This document shows positions 47,601-57,626 of a stretch of 64,000 nt of DNA, piece after piece. The stretch's first letter is position 1, and each line of letters starts with the position of its first letter. Source of the DNA: Medicago truncatula (taxonomy: Eukaryota; Streptophyta; Magnoliopsida; Fabales; Fabaceae); the NCBI RefSeq assembly GCF_003473485.1, contig NC_053047.1, positions 6,277,001 through 6,341,000 on the forward strand, given 5' to 3'. The notes below the pieces were generated by a model, which saw only the letters and a program-made list of their open reading frames with translations, made no database searches and was not told the origin of the DNA. The position numbers and the translations under genes are program-made.

Positions 47601-48371
47601 ATAGAGAAAATTCAAACAGAAAAAGTATTTGTTGAATGTATATGATGATGATTCACAGAAACTACTTAATGTTACATTATACGACCAAATTAATTTGACC
47701 AAAACCTCTTTTCTTTAAATAAAAACAAACAAATCTTTAATTAATCTAAACAGATCTTAACCAATTTATTTTACCATGATGATAAAAATTAATCAAAAAA
47801 ATAAATCAAGATAAAATTAGAAACTTACAGAAGAAGGAGGAAGTGATTTGCTAACATCAACAGTATGAAGAAACCCTTTAAGATTACGATCACAACCATC
47901 ATTCTCATGTGCATCTTCAACACCAAAAACAAGCATGCCACGTAAGCCAGCTTCATTAACAGACCTTATACTCTTTCCAGCAGTAATAGCATCTTCTCCA
48001 GCACAAAAATGTTCATAGAATGTTCTCTTTGTAACTGCCATAACTGCATCTTTCAATATTCCCGTTTGTAACAATTTTGATTGCATAGCCCATATTCCAA
48101 CGTCCACGACAGGTCCTATAGCCGTTGCATGCAGAACGGTTGAGGATCTTATCAGCGTGGACGTTGGAACAGCTGAGAATAATCTCTCACCGTCGTTTAG
48201 GTCAAGATAAGATGGTTGTTGGTGTGACGGTTGTGGTGGAGAAGGTTGTTCTCTTTCGAGAATGGAGGCGACGGTGGCGGTGGCTGAAGGATGGTAGGAG
48301 TTTAATGGTTTTGTGGTGGTTTTGAAACGGAGATTCTTGATGATTTTTTGTGGGACCACACGAGTTGCCAT
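44676..48371 (-). CDS. ProDH: Proline dehydrogenase, mitochondrial (copy A)
   Basis: Four exons on the minus strand: 48371-47829, 46219-45574, 45060-44820 and 44715-44676 (543+646+241+40 nt), giving 489 aa plus TAA, GT-AG throughout. It oxidises L-proline to delta-1-pyrroline-5-carboxylate with FAD, passing electrons to the mitochondrial respiratory chain; this is the first step of proline breakdown. The N-terminus (MATRVVPQKIIKNLRFKTTT) is basic and Ser/Thr-rich, as for mitochondrial targeting. The catalytic barrel shows VDAEHTTVQPAIDYF, GFKLVRGAYM (336-341 LVRGAY), VVLATHNIESG, FAQLCGMSDALSFGL and YMPFGPVEMVMPYLLRRAEE with the substrate-binding RRxxENRG. Length is close to Arabidopsis ProDH1 (499 aa). 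A TATA-like tataaaaa lies at 48538-48531. Differs from copy B at 6 residues; exon 2 is identical in protein sequence. Confidence 0.94.
45170..45500. repeat. Fold-back MITE family copies in ProDH-A intron 2
   Basis: Two or more units: gatcgatgtgggtcaatgtc ... cgacatatgtagttacattt with gtctacgtgtcagtgtcaat, then ggcatgcgacgacaccaaca ... gttcgacatgcgacggcacc with caggtgttcatgtatgtgtc. The same array is at 52130-52440 in copy B, so it predates the duplication. Confidence 0.6.
46990..47125. repeat. Fold-back MITE family copy in ProDH-A intron 1
   Basis: gaagcactaacacgtatccg, acatcgacacttgtaattac, core aattttttcaaattattaac, then gtaagtgtctttgtcgtgtc and tgatgtgcgtccttcaatg. Missing from the matching place in copy B (about 53860), where acaatatatgac joins directly to tcaatgtcatgccaac. 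Confidence 0.6.
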
Positions 48372-48479
48372 TCAAAAACAAGAAATTTTGATGTTTTTGA
48401 TTTCTTTGACGTTGTTTTTCTTCTTTTTTTTGTGATGAAACTCTCGACAACCTTCAGGGTTTTTTATCTTTCAAAGGAA

Positions 48480-48538
48480 CACGTGATTTTGGTGTTGTTG
48501 TTCTATGTAACGAGGTTAAGGGTGTGGTTGTTTTTATA
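48480..48538 (-). promoter_or_regulatory. ProDH-A core promoter: TATA and G-box
   Basis: TATAAAAA on the minus strand at 48538-48531, about 160 bp upstream of the ATG, and a palindromic CACGTG at 48480-48485. Both are conserved in copy B (56078-56085 and 56039-56044). The G-box lies downstream of the TATA, thus probably in the leader. Its use is inferred. Confidence 0.45.
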
Positions 48539-49309
48539 GGCATGAAAAGTTAATAGGGTTTGGTCAAGCAATGAAAAGTACAACGCTGCATGATGATGTT
48601 GTTGTTCTAATAACGTGGCTTAATCTTTTATCCTTAACAACCTTTTAATTTTAGTTTTTAAATTTTATCCTTAACAACTTTTTATTTTGATTTCCCTTTT
48701 TAATATAGTTTTTTATGGTTTAGTCGGTGTTTTTTATTTGTAATTTCTTTCCGTTTATAACTGATTGTAAATTAATCTGATTAACTTTCAACTTTAATGA
48801 GATAACTATGATAATTTTTAATAAGGCAAATATTAAAAAAAGTAATTATGATAGTTTAACAGTTTAATTTCTATTTGAAAAAACAATTTAATTACTATGC
48901 ATAGAGGTGTAAATAATTATTTATTTTCCCTTAAAAATCATCAATTTTAATTATTTTTTCATTTGAAGTGGCATATCTTAATTTGATATTTAATTTAGAC
49001 AAAAATAATCATAATCAATACTATGTATGAACGAAATGAGGGATTTTGGACAGATTTTTTTACTATTTCAATTATACCCTTAATTTTTTTATAATAATGT
49101 TATATTGTTGTGATATTAAAAGAAATAATTCCGTAGCATTTCAAAAACGCCTTGATTTGTTTTGATTTTTAACCAAAACGTTTGCATTTAATTACCATTT
49201 ATTTTTTTTCAATTAAGATTGTAGGGGTAAAATTGAGCTAAAAAGTGATAAGCGAAAACAAGCTATAAACTTGTGTAAAAATGACATTTATTAAATGGAT
49301 TATTTTTTA

Positions 49310-49436
49310 TCAGGTAGGTTGTGGCTAGAGCTCACACATTTTAAATGTGGAGAAGTAGAATGTACGGGGTTCAAACTCCAACCCCTACATATATTATGCA
49401 ATTTTCCTACCAACCCAACTGAGTTATACTCACATA
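49310..49436. repeat. Bipartite tRNA-like short repeat (copy A side)
   Basis: gtaggttgtggctagagctc, acattttaaatgtgg, gtacggggttcaaactccaa, tatattatgcaattttccta, aacccaactgagttatactc. The left half resembles a tRNA A-box and the middle a B-box; the right half gives another A-box on the other strand. Orthologous position in copy B is 58122-58250. Confidence 0.6.
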
Positions 49437-49619
49437 ACTTTTTTAATCATGAGAACTTATAAACAATATGTTATAAACTTAAAATAATGTCTTACTAGAT
49501 AGACCCTTAAACCCCTTTTTTTTTTTTTCTTAAAAAAAAAACCCTTAAACCCTTTTCTTTTTTCTTAGGAGAAAAAACTTCAAACGCCTATAAAAATGCA
49601 AAAAATATAATTACTACTA

Positions 49620-49743
49620 CCTCCGGTCCTATTTATAAGAGAAATTTAGGTCAACAAAAGTGAATGTATTTGGACTGAATTTTTAACTAGATACATCAAC
49701 TTTTGTTGACCCAAAATTCTCTTATAAATAGGACCGGAGGGAG
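49620..49743. mobile_element. Stowaway-like MITE, present only in copy A
   Basis: Ends ctccggtcctatttataaga and tcttataaataggaccggag + ggag are inverted repeats flanked by TA. Copy B reads aattactatatcgctatttg across the same place (about 58428-58448), so it keeps the empty site with a single TA. The insertion therefore followed the duplication. Confidence 0.85.
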
Positions 49744-50313
49744 TATATCGCTATTTGGATGGTAACTAGTTGTGTCATGTTGCTGTGGATAAACTATGGC
49801 ATGAAAAAAGTTAGTAAAATGGAGTGAAAAAGAGAGAGCGTAGGTAAAGGAAGATGAGTAAGAGTGGTAGGTAGGTGCTAAATTGTAGGGGAGAGTATGG
49901 ACATGAGTTATAAAAGGTAACATGATAGTTTGCAAATACACGTAGATATGACATAGATACTTAAAGTAGAGTATGCATGTAACATGTTATTAAATTCAAG
50001 ATAATACTGCCATCATCTTGATTCAGTCAATTCTACAATTTTAATTTCATATCTTACCAACTATAACCGCAATAGATCCAGGAGATTCCTTTCTATTCTA
50101 AAATTAATGGATATTATATACTTTTATCTACGGTTTATTCGGGTTTGTTTGAAACAATTCTAAGAAATTGGTCAGCTATTTGGAAGCTTAAATACTTTGG
50201 AACTTAGTTTGGAGGATGTGTCGGGTTGTTTGTCTAGGAGGATTCGACTTCATGACAAAGGTGTGATGTGTCCAACACATTGCGTTAGTTGTGTTTCTAC
50301 ACACGATGATCAA

Positions 50314-50890
50314 CACGAGTCTTTCTCGCGTGTTTTGTCATCACTTGCACGCTTACTGAGAATTTTTCGGTAGGTCACCAATCATAAGAATACTCAAAGT
50401 CAAGCACGCTTAACTGTGGAGTTCTTATGAAATGAGCTACCGAAAAGAAGATGCATATTGTTGATATAGGTAGTACCAAACAATTCTTATAAGTCTTCCT
50501 TCAACCATGTAGTCTCATACCTACACGGCCTCAGGATCCATCTCATTCCGATGTGATTCGGCTTGTCTAGAAGTTGTCGGGAGCCGCTCATTGTCATGCC
50601 TTGTGCACCGGCGACCACTCCCCACCCTCGTCAGCCTTGGGTGTTACATGCCCACCAGCTTCCGCTTAGTTTGTCCCCGAACCACACCGTACTCAGAGAG
50701 GTCTGCTCTGATACCATTTGTAACATCTCAGACTGCTTTCAAGATTGCCGACTGACCCTACAAACCAACACGAGTCTTTCCAGCATGTTTTGTCAAAGTG
50801 CTTATAATTTACTTGTTGTAATTTCTTATGCGTGACAGAGAAAATAGGGCCAAGGAAATTTATGCAACAAAATTTGCTTCAATTGCACCT
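50314..50890. repeat. Unclassified dispersed element at the duplication junction
   Basis: Copy A stops matching copy B at 50313, inside a LINE fragment. The next text (cgcgtgttttgtcatcactt, ggagttcttatgaaatgagc, gctctgataccatttgtaac) is repeat-like, and acacgagtcttt recurs at 50317 and 50767, with gtttgtc-type text after each. The 90-codon frame at 50563-50835 has no recognisable product. Confidence 0.4.
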
Positions 50891-51216
50891 AAAATTGTTA
50901 GCTGCTTAGTAAGTAACATTTTTTTAGGTGTTACATGTAATACCTTCAAGTGTTACTGAAATCATTAAGTAACACGGGATTTACCTAACAATTGTCATAT
51001 GTTACAAAATCTAAATAGTAACATTTGTTTTTTATTTAGTTACACTTTTGAAGTATTACTAGTGTTACATGTAATACCCTTAAGTGTTACTGAAATCATT
51101 TTGTAACACAGGTTTTACCTAATATTTCTCAAATGTTATAAGATCTAAATAGTGACATTTGTTTTTTATTTAGTTACAACTTTAAAGTGTTACTAAATCT
51201 CATATATGTTGTAGTG
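50891..51216. mobile_element. CACTA (En/Spm) element terminus with subterminal repeats
   Basis: Reading backwards from 51216, the end is CACTACAACATATATGAGAT, the CACTA-type terminus. Upstream lie two copies of a unit of about 130 bp (about 50931-51062 and 51063-51197) containing gtgttacatgtaatacc, gtgttactgaaatcatt and aacatttgttttttatttag, as in the subterminal repeats of CACTA elements. The flank tagcagcacac next to it matches tagcacattt in copy A. The other terminus is not seen. Confidence 0.65.
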
Positions 51217-51629
51217 TAGCAGCACACTTCCAAATCATCAATTTGAATAGTTCTAACACAAGATGCACATTGTTGCTTCCAAATTAATTTAAATTAACCG
51301 ACATGATTAAAAAAATAGACTAAGATTTTATTTTTGTTAAAAAAAATAGAATAAGATTGCTTAACCAATCAGCTTAAATAATTTAGTATTTTTATAATGT
51401 GGGGAGGCAGACTTTCCCAAACTTAATATGCACATAAAGCACAAACTAACTTCAAAATCTGACATACATTTCCAACAAAAATACCATAATAATTCAAAAT
51501 TCATTTCATTGAAATTCCAATTTCATCAAATTACAGCATTCTTTAATTCTTAAAAAATTTCAAAAAAAAATCATGATGCTTGCCAAATTACAAGACATGA
51601 TTTTTATACTATTAACATTGCTAAAGCTC

Positions 51630-54600
51630 TTAAAATATTGCAGCTTTAAGCCTCCTTCCAAGCTCTTTTCTGTACAAAAAATAAAATAAAAATCACTATG
51701 AGAAAAACATAAATTAAATAATTTTCATGTCACAAAATAATTAAAAGGTTAAGAAATTATTTTTAATTTTGTTACCTTATGAGTTGCCTATCAAATCCAG
51801 AAGCAGCCAAAAGGCCTCTATTTTCTTCAGCTCTTCTCAATAGATAAGGCATAACCATCTCAACTGGTCCAAATGGCATATACTTGCTTACTCTAAATCC
51901 AGCATTGCTCAAACCAAATGAAAGTGCATCTGACATTCCACATAGTTGTGCAAATTCAAGCTTATGGTTCACTTTTCCAATCCCAATTTCATATGCTTTT
52001 GCTGCTGCCAATTTCCCTACACAACAAAAAAATCAATACATTTTAGATACATTAATTGAAATCTTGGTTATTCTAGTATTTTATTGTTACATGTAGCGCA
52101 CATATATATTTCATATTTAAGGCATGTCTGGTTGATCGATGTGGGTCAATGACTGATACCGACATATATTGTTACATTTATTCGCATACATTTTCTTGAA
52201 ATATTTCCAATGTCTACGTATCGGTGTCAATATCATATATGTTGTCTATGTATGCGTCAATGCTACATACTATTCAATCTAAAGATAGACACTTCATATC
52301 AATGGGTCTGATGTTTGACATACGACGACACCGAAACATGATTATATTTTCTTAAAATATTATCAGTGTAAATGTTATTTGTAAATGTTACTCCAGGTGA
52401 TCATGCATGTGTCTGTGGTTCCGTACATTACTCTATAAACCCTAAATAATATGAAATTGAAAAGGAAAAAAAAAAAACCTAATGAATGTAAATATATCTA
52501 ATATTATTACCTGATTCAATGTTGTGTGTAGCAAGAACAACAGATCCTTTTCCATTAGCAAACTTCTCAAGCAAATAAGATGAACAATCATTGAAGCAAT
52601 TATGTGTATCTTCAATAGTATCATGAATTGGTGACTTAGACCCAAAAGATTCAGCCAATGTACTTTCTGTGGACATATAAGCACCTCTAACCAATTTAAA
52701 TCCCATAGGAATTCCAATTTCTTCAGCAGCTTTTGTTGCAAGAAACAATCTCTCCTTAGCATCTTTCAAATAAGTTTGAATTGTTCCAAACACAATAGGG
52801 TTATCATCTTTATTATGCATAATTGCTGAAGAGTATGTGAAGTAATCAATAGCTGGTTGAACAGTAGTGTGTTCAGCATCAACCAATAAGGGCATGTTTG
52901 CTTCAACACATTTTTTACAAAGTTGTTGTAATCTTTGGTTTGCTAGTTGAAAATCACTTTCTTCTTGTGGTGTTAATGGTTCTGGTTTTTTTGTAGTGTG
53001 GTATAATGGACTTGATTCAGAGAAAATTGGTAGAGAATCTTGTTTCCATGGTAAATTGAATGAAGGGTCTTTTTGTTGCCATCTTAGAAGATCACTTATT
53101 CTTTCTAGTAATGCCATTGGACATATTGCAGTGATTTTCACAATCACAAAACTCACCTATCACATAAAAAATAAATAAATTAGGATCGTGTGGGAAATCG
53201 GATCGCATATAGATGGAAATTTGGCTCATTCATGCGATCAGTATATTCGTTGCAGTTGGATCAAGTTCTGCAGTGATATTTGCATGGAATTCTACGTTGA
53301 AATATAAACTGTTCAATCTTGATCCAACAACTACGAATGTGTTGTTTGCATGAATGTGTCAAACCCAAAAAAAAAAAAAATAAATAAATAGTTTTTTACA
53401 TGGTGTACCAATTTAGTATAAAACACCTTGAACATGAAATAATTAAAACTCTAGTAAGAAATGGTAAAAATCCAAACTACTAATGAACCCTTTTGTCCAA
53501 ATACCAAAATCTAATTTCTAAACACTAGTTTCCAATTTTTATGTTACAATGCCAACCACATTGTACTTAAGCTAGGTGGGAGTGGGACAACATTATATAT
53601 AATAATATTAATACAAACATTATGATGGAAATGAAATAATGAAAACTCTTGTTAGAAATGGTAAAAATTCAAACTAGTACTTAAACCATTTTGTCTAAAA
53701 CAGTAACATTAACCGATCTAAACACTGCTTCCCAATTTTTTGGTTAACCCTTTATCCAAAAATACCAAACTCAAATTTCTAAACACTGCTTCCCAATTTT
53801 TTGGTTAACCCTTTATCCAAAAATACCAAACTCAAATTTCTAAACACCTAGATGCCAACAATATATGACTCAATGTCATGCCAACCACATTGTCCTTAAG
53901 TTAGGTGGGACCAACAAAATATAATATGAGACAAAATTGTTCACTCTGTCACAAGATTTCAACAAAAAAAGCACAAAATTTTTACATGAGAGCATGACTT
54001 GAACTGGCATATCAAGGTGATTACTTGGTGATATTGAAACATGCAATGTGACACTTGTTGCCAACTCAATTCATACTCATCACAAAAAGTAGCAATTCAA
54101 TTAAACACACGCCTCACAATAAAAACACACACGTTCACTTTTCAAAGTCAAGGCCCACAACCATTTAATTCATTAAAAAAATTATTTAATGTAATAATAC
54201 TCCCTCCGTCTCAAATTGTATGACGTTTTGGCCATTTCACACGTATTAAGAAATGTAATTAATATTGTGTGACAAAAAAAATTATGAGTTGTTTTACAAA
54301 ATTATCTCTAATAAATGGTATGGAAAAGATAAATGAAATAATTGAAAGAAGAGAGAGTAATTAATAGTTAAGGATATAATAGGAAAAGTAACATTAATAT
54401 TTCATTGGTATTGTAAAGCGACATACTCCCTCCGTCCCAAATTGTAAGACGTTTTGGGCATTTCACACATATTAAGAAATACAATTAATATTGTGTGGAA
54501 AAGGGATATTATGAGTTGTTTTACAAAATTGTCCTTAATAAATAATATGGGAAAAATAAATGAAAGAATTGAAATAAGAGAGTAATAAATAGTTAAGGTT

Positions 54601-55909
54601 ATAATAGGAAAAGTAACATTAAAGTTGCATTGGTATTGTAAAGCGACATACAATTTGGGACGGAGGAAGTATAATTTAGGAAAAAAAATTTCCAAAGCGA
54701 CATACAATTTGGGACGGAGGGAGTACAAAGTAGTTAATGGCCTTCTATTTCTAAAAGGGATTGGAGAAACTTCATTCACCTATAGTTTAAATATTACATG
54801 TGCTTTATATGTTTTTCAAGACATGCTAAAATATCCTTATTTCCTTTAACTATTGGGGTGAGTCCACATAAAAAATTAAAAAAAGTAAATATGATTAGAG
54901 ATCTCTTATATTATTTTTATTATTACTAATCATATTTGGTATTCATAAATAAAAAGATCCTCTTCAATCTTTATTTAAAGAAATTGAAAAATCTCATTAT
55001 TATGAGTTTAATTGTATAATTAATGACTACTTAATTTTTTTTTTGAAGAAAATTAATGACTACTTAATTATATCACTAATTTTAGAAATATTTCACTTAA
55101 TATATTTTAAAAAGAATAATAAAGCTCCCATTTTTTTTAAAAAATATAGAAAATTCAAACAGAAAAACTATCTGTTGAATGTATATGATGATTGAATTCT
55201 ATTTCCACGCTACATTATACGACCAAATTAATTTGACCAAAACCTCTTCTCTTTAAATAAAAACAAACAAATCTTTAATTAATCTAAACAGATCTTAACC
55301 AATTTATTTTACCATGATGATAAAAATTAATCAAAAAAATAAATCAAGATAAAATTAGAAACTTACAGAAGAAGGAGGAAGTGATTTGCTAACATCAACA
55401 GTATGAAGAAACCCTTTAAGATTACGATCACAACCATCATTCTCATGTGCATCTTCAACACCAAAAACAAGCATGCCACGTAAGCCAGCTTCATTAACAG
55501 ACCTTATACTCTTTCCAGCAGTAATAGCATCTTCTCCAGCACAAAAATGTTCATAGAATGTTCTCTTTGTAACTGCCATAACTGCATCTTTCAAGATTCC
55601 CGTTTGTAACAATTTTGATTGCATAGCCCATATTCCAACGTCCACGACAGGTCCTATAGCCGTTGCATGCAGAACGGCTGAGGATCTTATCAGCGTGGAC
55701 GTTGGAACAGCTGAGAATAATCTCTCACCGTCGTTTAGGTCAAGATAAGATGGTTGTTGGTGTGACGGTTGTGGTGGAGAAGGTTGTTCTCTTTCAATAA
55801 GGGAAGCGACGGCGGCGGTGGCCGAAGGATGGGAGGAGTTTAATGGTTTTGTGGTGGTTTTGAAACGGAGATTCTTGATGATCTTTTGTGGGACCACACG
55901 AGTTGCCAT
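51630..55909 (-). CDS. ProDH: Proline dehydrogenase, mitochondrial (copy B)
   Basis: Exons 55909-55367, 53156-52511, 52016-51776 and 51669-51630: the same exon lengths as copy A (543+646+241+40) and the same phases, 489 aa plus TAA. All splice sites and all catalytic blocks listed for copy A are intact. The six residue differences from copy A are four scattered ones in the variable N-terminal stretch before EREQPSPP (LNSSHPS for LNSYHPS; AAVASLIE for ATVASILE), RSSAVLHAT for RSSTVLHAT, and GIGKVNH for GMGKVNH. Nothing suggests a pseudogene. The intron 1 and upstream regions carry young insertions absent from copy A, so expression could differ. Confidence 0.94.
52130..52440. repeat. Fold-back MITE family copies in ProDH-B intron 2
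   Basis: Same array as 45170-45500, with gatcgatgtgggtcaatgac, gtctacgtatcggtgtcaat and catgcatgtgtctgtggttc. More divergent than the exons. Confidence 0.6.
53721..53845. repeat. 61-bp tandem duplication in ProDH-B intron 1
   Basis: The unit aacactgcttcccaattttt ... accaaactcaaatttcta occurs twice in a row at a 61-bp spacing (from 53721 and from 53782) without visible change. Copy A has one related stretch near 46750-46770. Confidence 0.85.
54200..54725. mobile_element. Nested Stowaway/Tc1-mariner-like MITEs in ProDH-B intron 1
   Basis: Four related termini occur in the order left, left, right, right: ctccctccgtctcaaattgt (about 54202), ctccctccgtcccaaattgt (about 54426), caatttgggacggaggaagt (about 54651) and caatttgggacggagggagt (about 54704). 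The two left halves share atgacgttttggccatttca / aagacgttttgggcatttca and the following 150 bp. This is one element inserted in another of the same family. Absent from the corresponding place in copy A. Confidence 0.75.
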
Positions 55910-56038
55910 TCAATAACAAGAAAATTTGAGATTTGAGATTCTTGATGATGTTTTTGATTTCTTTGACGTTGTTTTTCTTCTTTTTTGTGATGAAAACTCT
56001 CGACAACACTTTAGTTTTTTTTTTATCTTTCAAAGGAA

Positions 56039-56085
56039 CACGTGATTTTGGTGTTGTTGTTCTATGTAACGAGGTTGTTTTTATA
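56039..56085 (-). promoter_or_regulatory. ProDH-B core promoter: TATA and G-box
   Basis: TATAAAAA on the minus strand at 56085-56078 and CACGTG at 56039-56044, in the same order as copy A. The nested hAT elements begin about 250 bp further upstream, so the core is kept but more distal elements are moved 1.3 kb away. Confidence 0.45.
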
Positions 56086-56335
56086 GGCATGAAAAGTTAA
56101 TAGGGTTTGGTCAAGCATTGAAAAGTACAACACTGCATGATGATGTTGTGTGAGATAAGATTAAACTCTCTAATTACGTGGCCTAATCTTTTATCCTTAA
56201 CAACTTTTTAGTTTTTAATTTTGACTTATCTTATTCTTAAAATAGTTTTTTTTGGTTTAGTTGGTGTTTTTAATTTGTAATTTCTTTCAGTTTATAACTG
56301 ATTGTAAAATAATCTAATTAACTTTCAACTTTGAT

Positions 56336-57626
56336 TAGGATGACAATTAGACCCAGACCCGATGGTAAAACCCCGCTTTCATGGATATGGGCATGGATCC
56401 GGGTAATTACCCGCAACTTAAAAGGATACAGGCACGGGTATGGGCACTATACTACCCAGCCCCGCAACCCGCATATATGATTTTATATAATATAATAAAT
56501 AATTTATATATTAATTAATTAATTAATTAATTTATCTAACTATTTAAGCTTAGAATGAAACCTAAAAATTGCTTATTACAATAATCTAAACCTAGCCTCT
56601 TGTTGCATTGAATAGGGATGGCAATGGGTACCCAATGGGTAGGGTACTATAGTGCCCATCCCCATACCCACATTTGTAAGAAATATCCATACCCGTGCTC
56701 GTACCCTCGTGGGCAACAACTTTAGTGCCATTCCCCATACCCTATGGGTACCTAAGTGCCCATACCCGCACCTATTACCCACACTTTAGCTATGAAAAAG
56801 GAATAAAAACATCACAATTGAAATAAAACTATGATCCAATAAAAAAACATCTAAATTAAAATATCCCTAAACAATTGTACATCGGCAAGATGAAGTTATT
56901 GTATTAAATAGTTTTTTTTATTTAGGTTTGAGTTTAGGCTTAAATAGCTAAATTAATTAATTAATTATACACCAAAAATAAATAATTATTTAAAATATTA
57001 TATAAATATGTATATGCGGGGTTGTGGGGCTGGGTAGTATAATACCCTTACCCGTGCCCATACCCATAACAATTTGTGGGTATTACCCAGACCCATGTCC
57101 ATACCCATGAAAGCGGGGTTTTACCCTACCCATTGTGGGTTTTTTTTGCGGGTATCCATTGGGTCTGGATCCAATTGTCATCCCTAGCGTTGAATCTCTA
57201 CCGCCTGCCTGCCTTTCATTGCTTTTTGTTATCCATCTCTTATGCTTCTAGGTAACTATTTCTTGAATCTCATATTTCTAAAGGGATGTCAATTGGACCC
57301 AGACCTGATGGGTACCGCAAAATACTACGATTCATACTTTTTTTTATTTGGTTAAATACTACCATTCATACTATTTTATGAGTTGATTTGAAATTTTCTG
57401 GATCATAATTGTATTTCAGTTGTGGTGCTTTTTTATTGTCTTTTCAGTATTAAACTGCGGGTAATTGGTGCGGGTATGAGCTCTTAGGTGCCCATAGGGT
57501 ATGGGGAAGGGCACTAAAGTTGTTGCCCACGAGGGTATGGGCCCGAATACGTGTATTTTTTACAAACGCGGGTATGGAGATGAGTATTATAATTCCCTGC
57601 CCATTAGGTACCCATTGCCATCCCTA
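56336..57626. mobile_element. hAT-type element (outer) upstream of ProDH-B
   Basis: Left end taggatgacaattagaccc, right end read backwards tagggatggcaatgggtacc; the exact 8 bp actttgat stands on both sides (56328-56335 and 57627-57634). Copy A has no insert here: its aactttcaactttaatgaga runs straight on. The body holds Thr/Gly-like acccg(c)atgg repeats, gggtatgg motifs and a second nested element. Confidence 0.82.
56613..57186. mobile_element. hAT-type element nested inside the outer hAT element
   Basis: Left end tagggatggcaatgggtacc, right end ...tccaattgtcatcccta; flanks gcattgaa (56605-56612) and gcgttgaa (57187-57194), an 8-bp target duplication with one mismatch. It belongs to the same family as the outer element (same TAGGGATG/GACAA ends), so one member landed in another. 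Confidence 0.75.

Larger units (their letters stand above)
44309..50313. repeat. Segmental tandem duplication, copy A (ProDH)
   Basis: 44309-50313 aligns end to end, with interruptions, to 51225-58998: 3' flank, four exons, three introns, promoter and more than 1.5 kb upstream including the tRNA-like repeat at 49310-49436 and a LINE zinc-binding fragment at 50165-50313. The two copies are in direct orientation. Confidence 0.9.

Noticed and set aside
49850..49910. ACTCAT (proline/hypo-osmotic response) elements in the ProDH upstream region
   Set aside because: Two minus-strand matches occur but about 1.5 kb from the start codon and at a frequency expected by chance in AT-rich DNA.
50563..50835. 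90-codon frame between the ProDH copies
   Set aside because: Lies within dispersed repeat text (gctctgataccatttgtaac) with no recognisable product.
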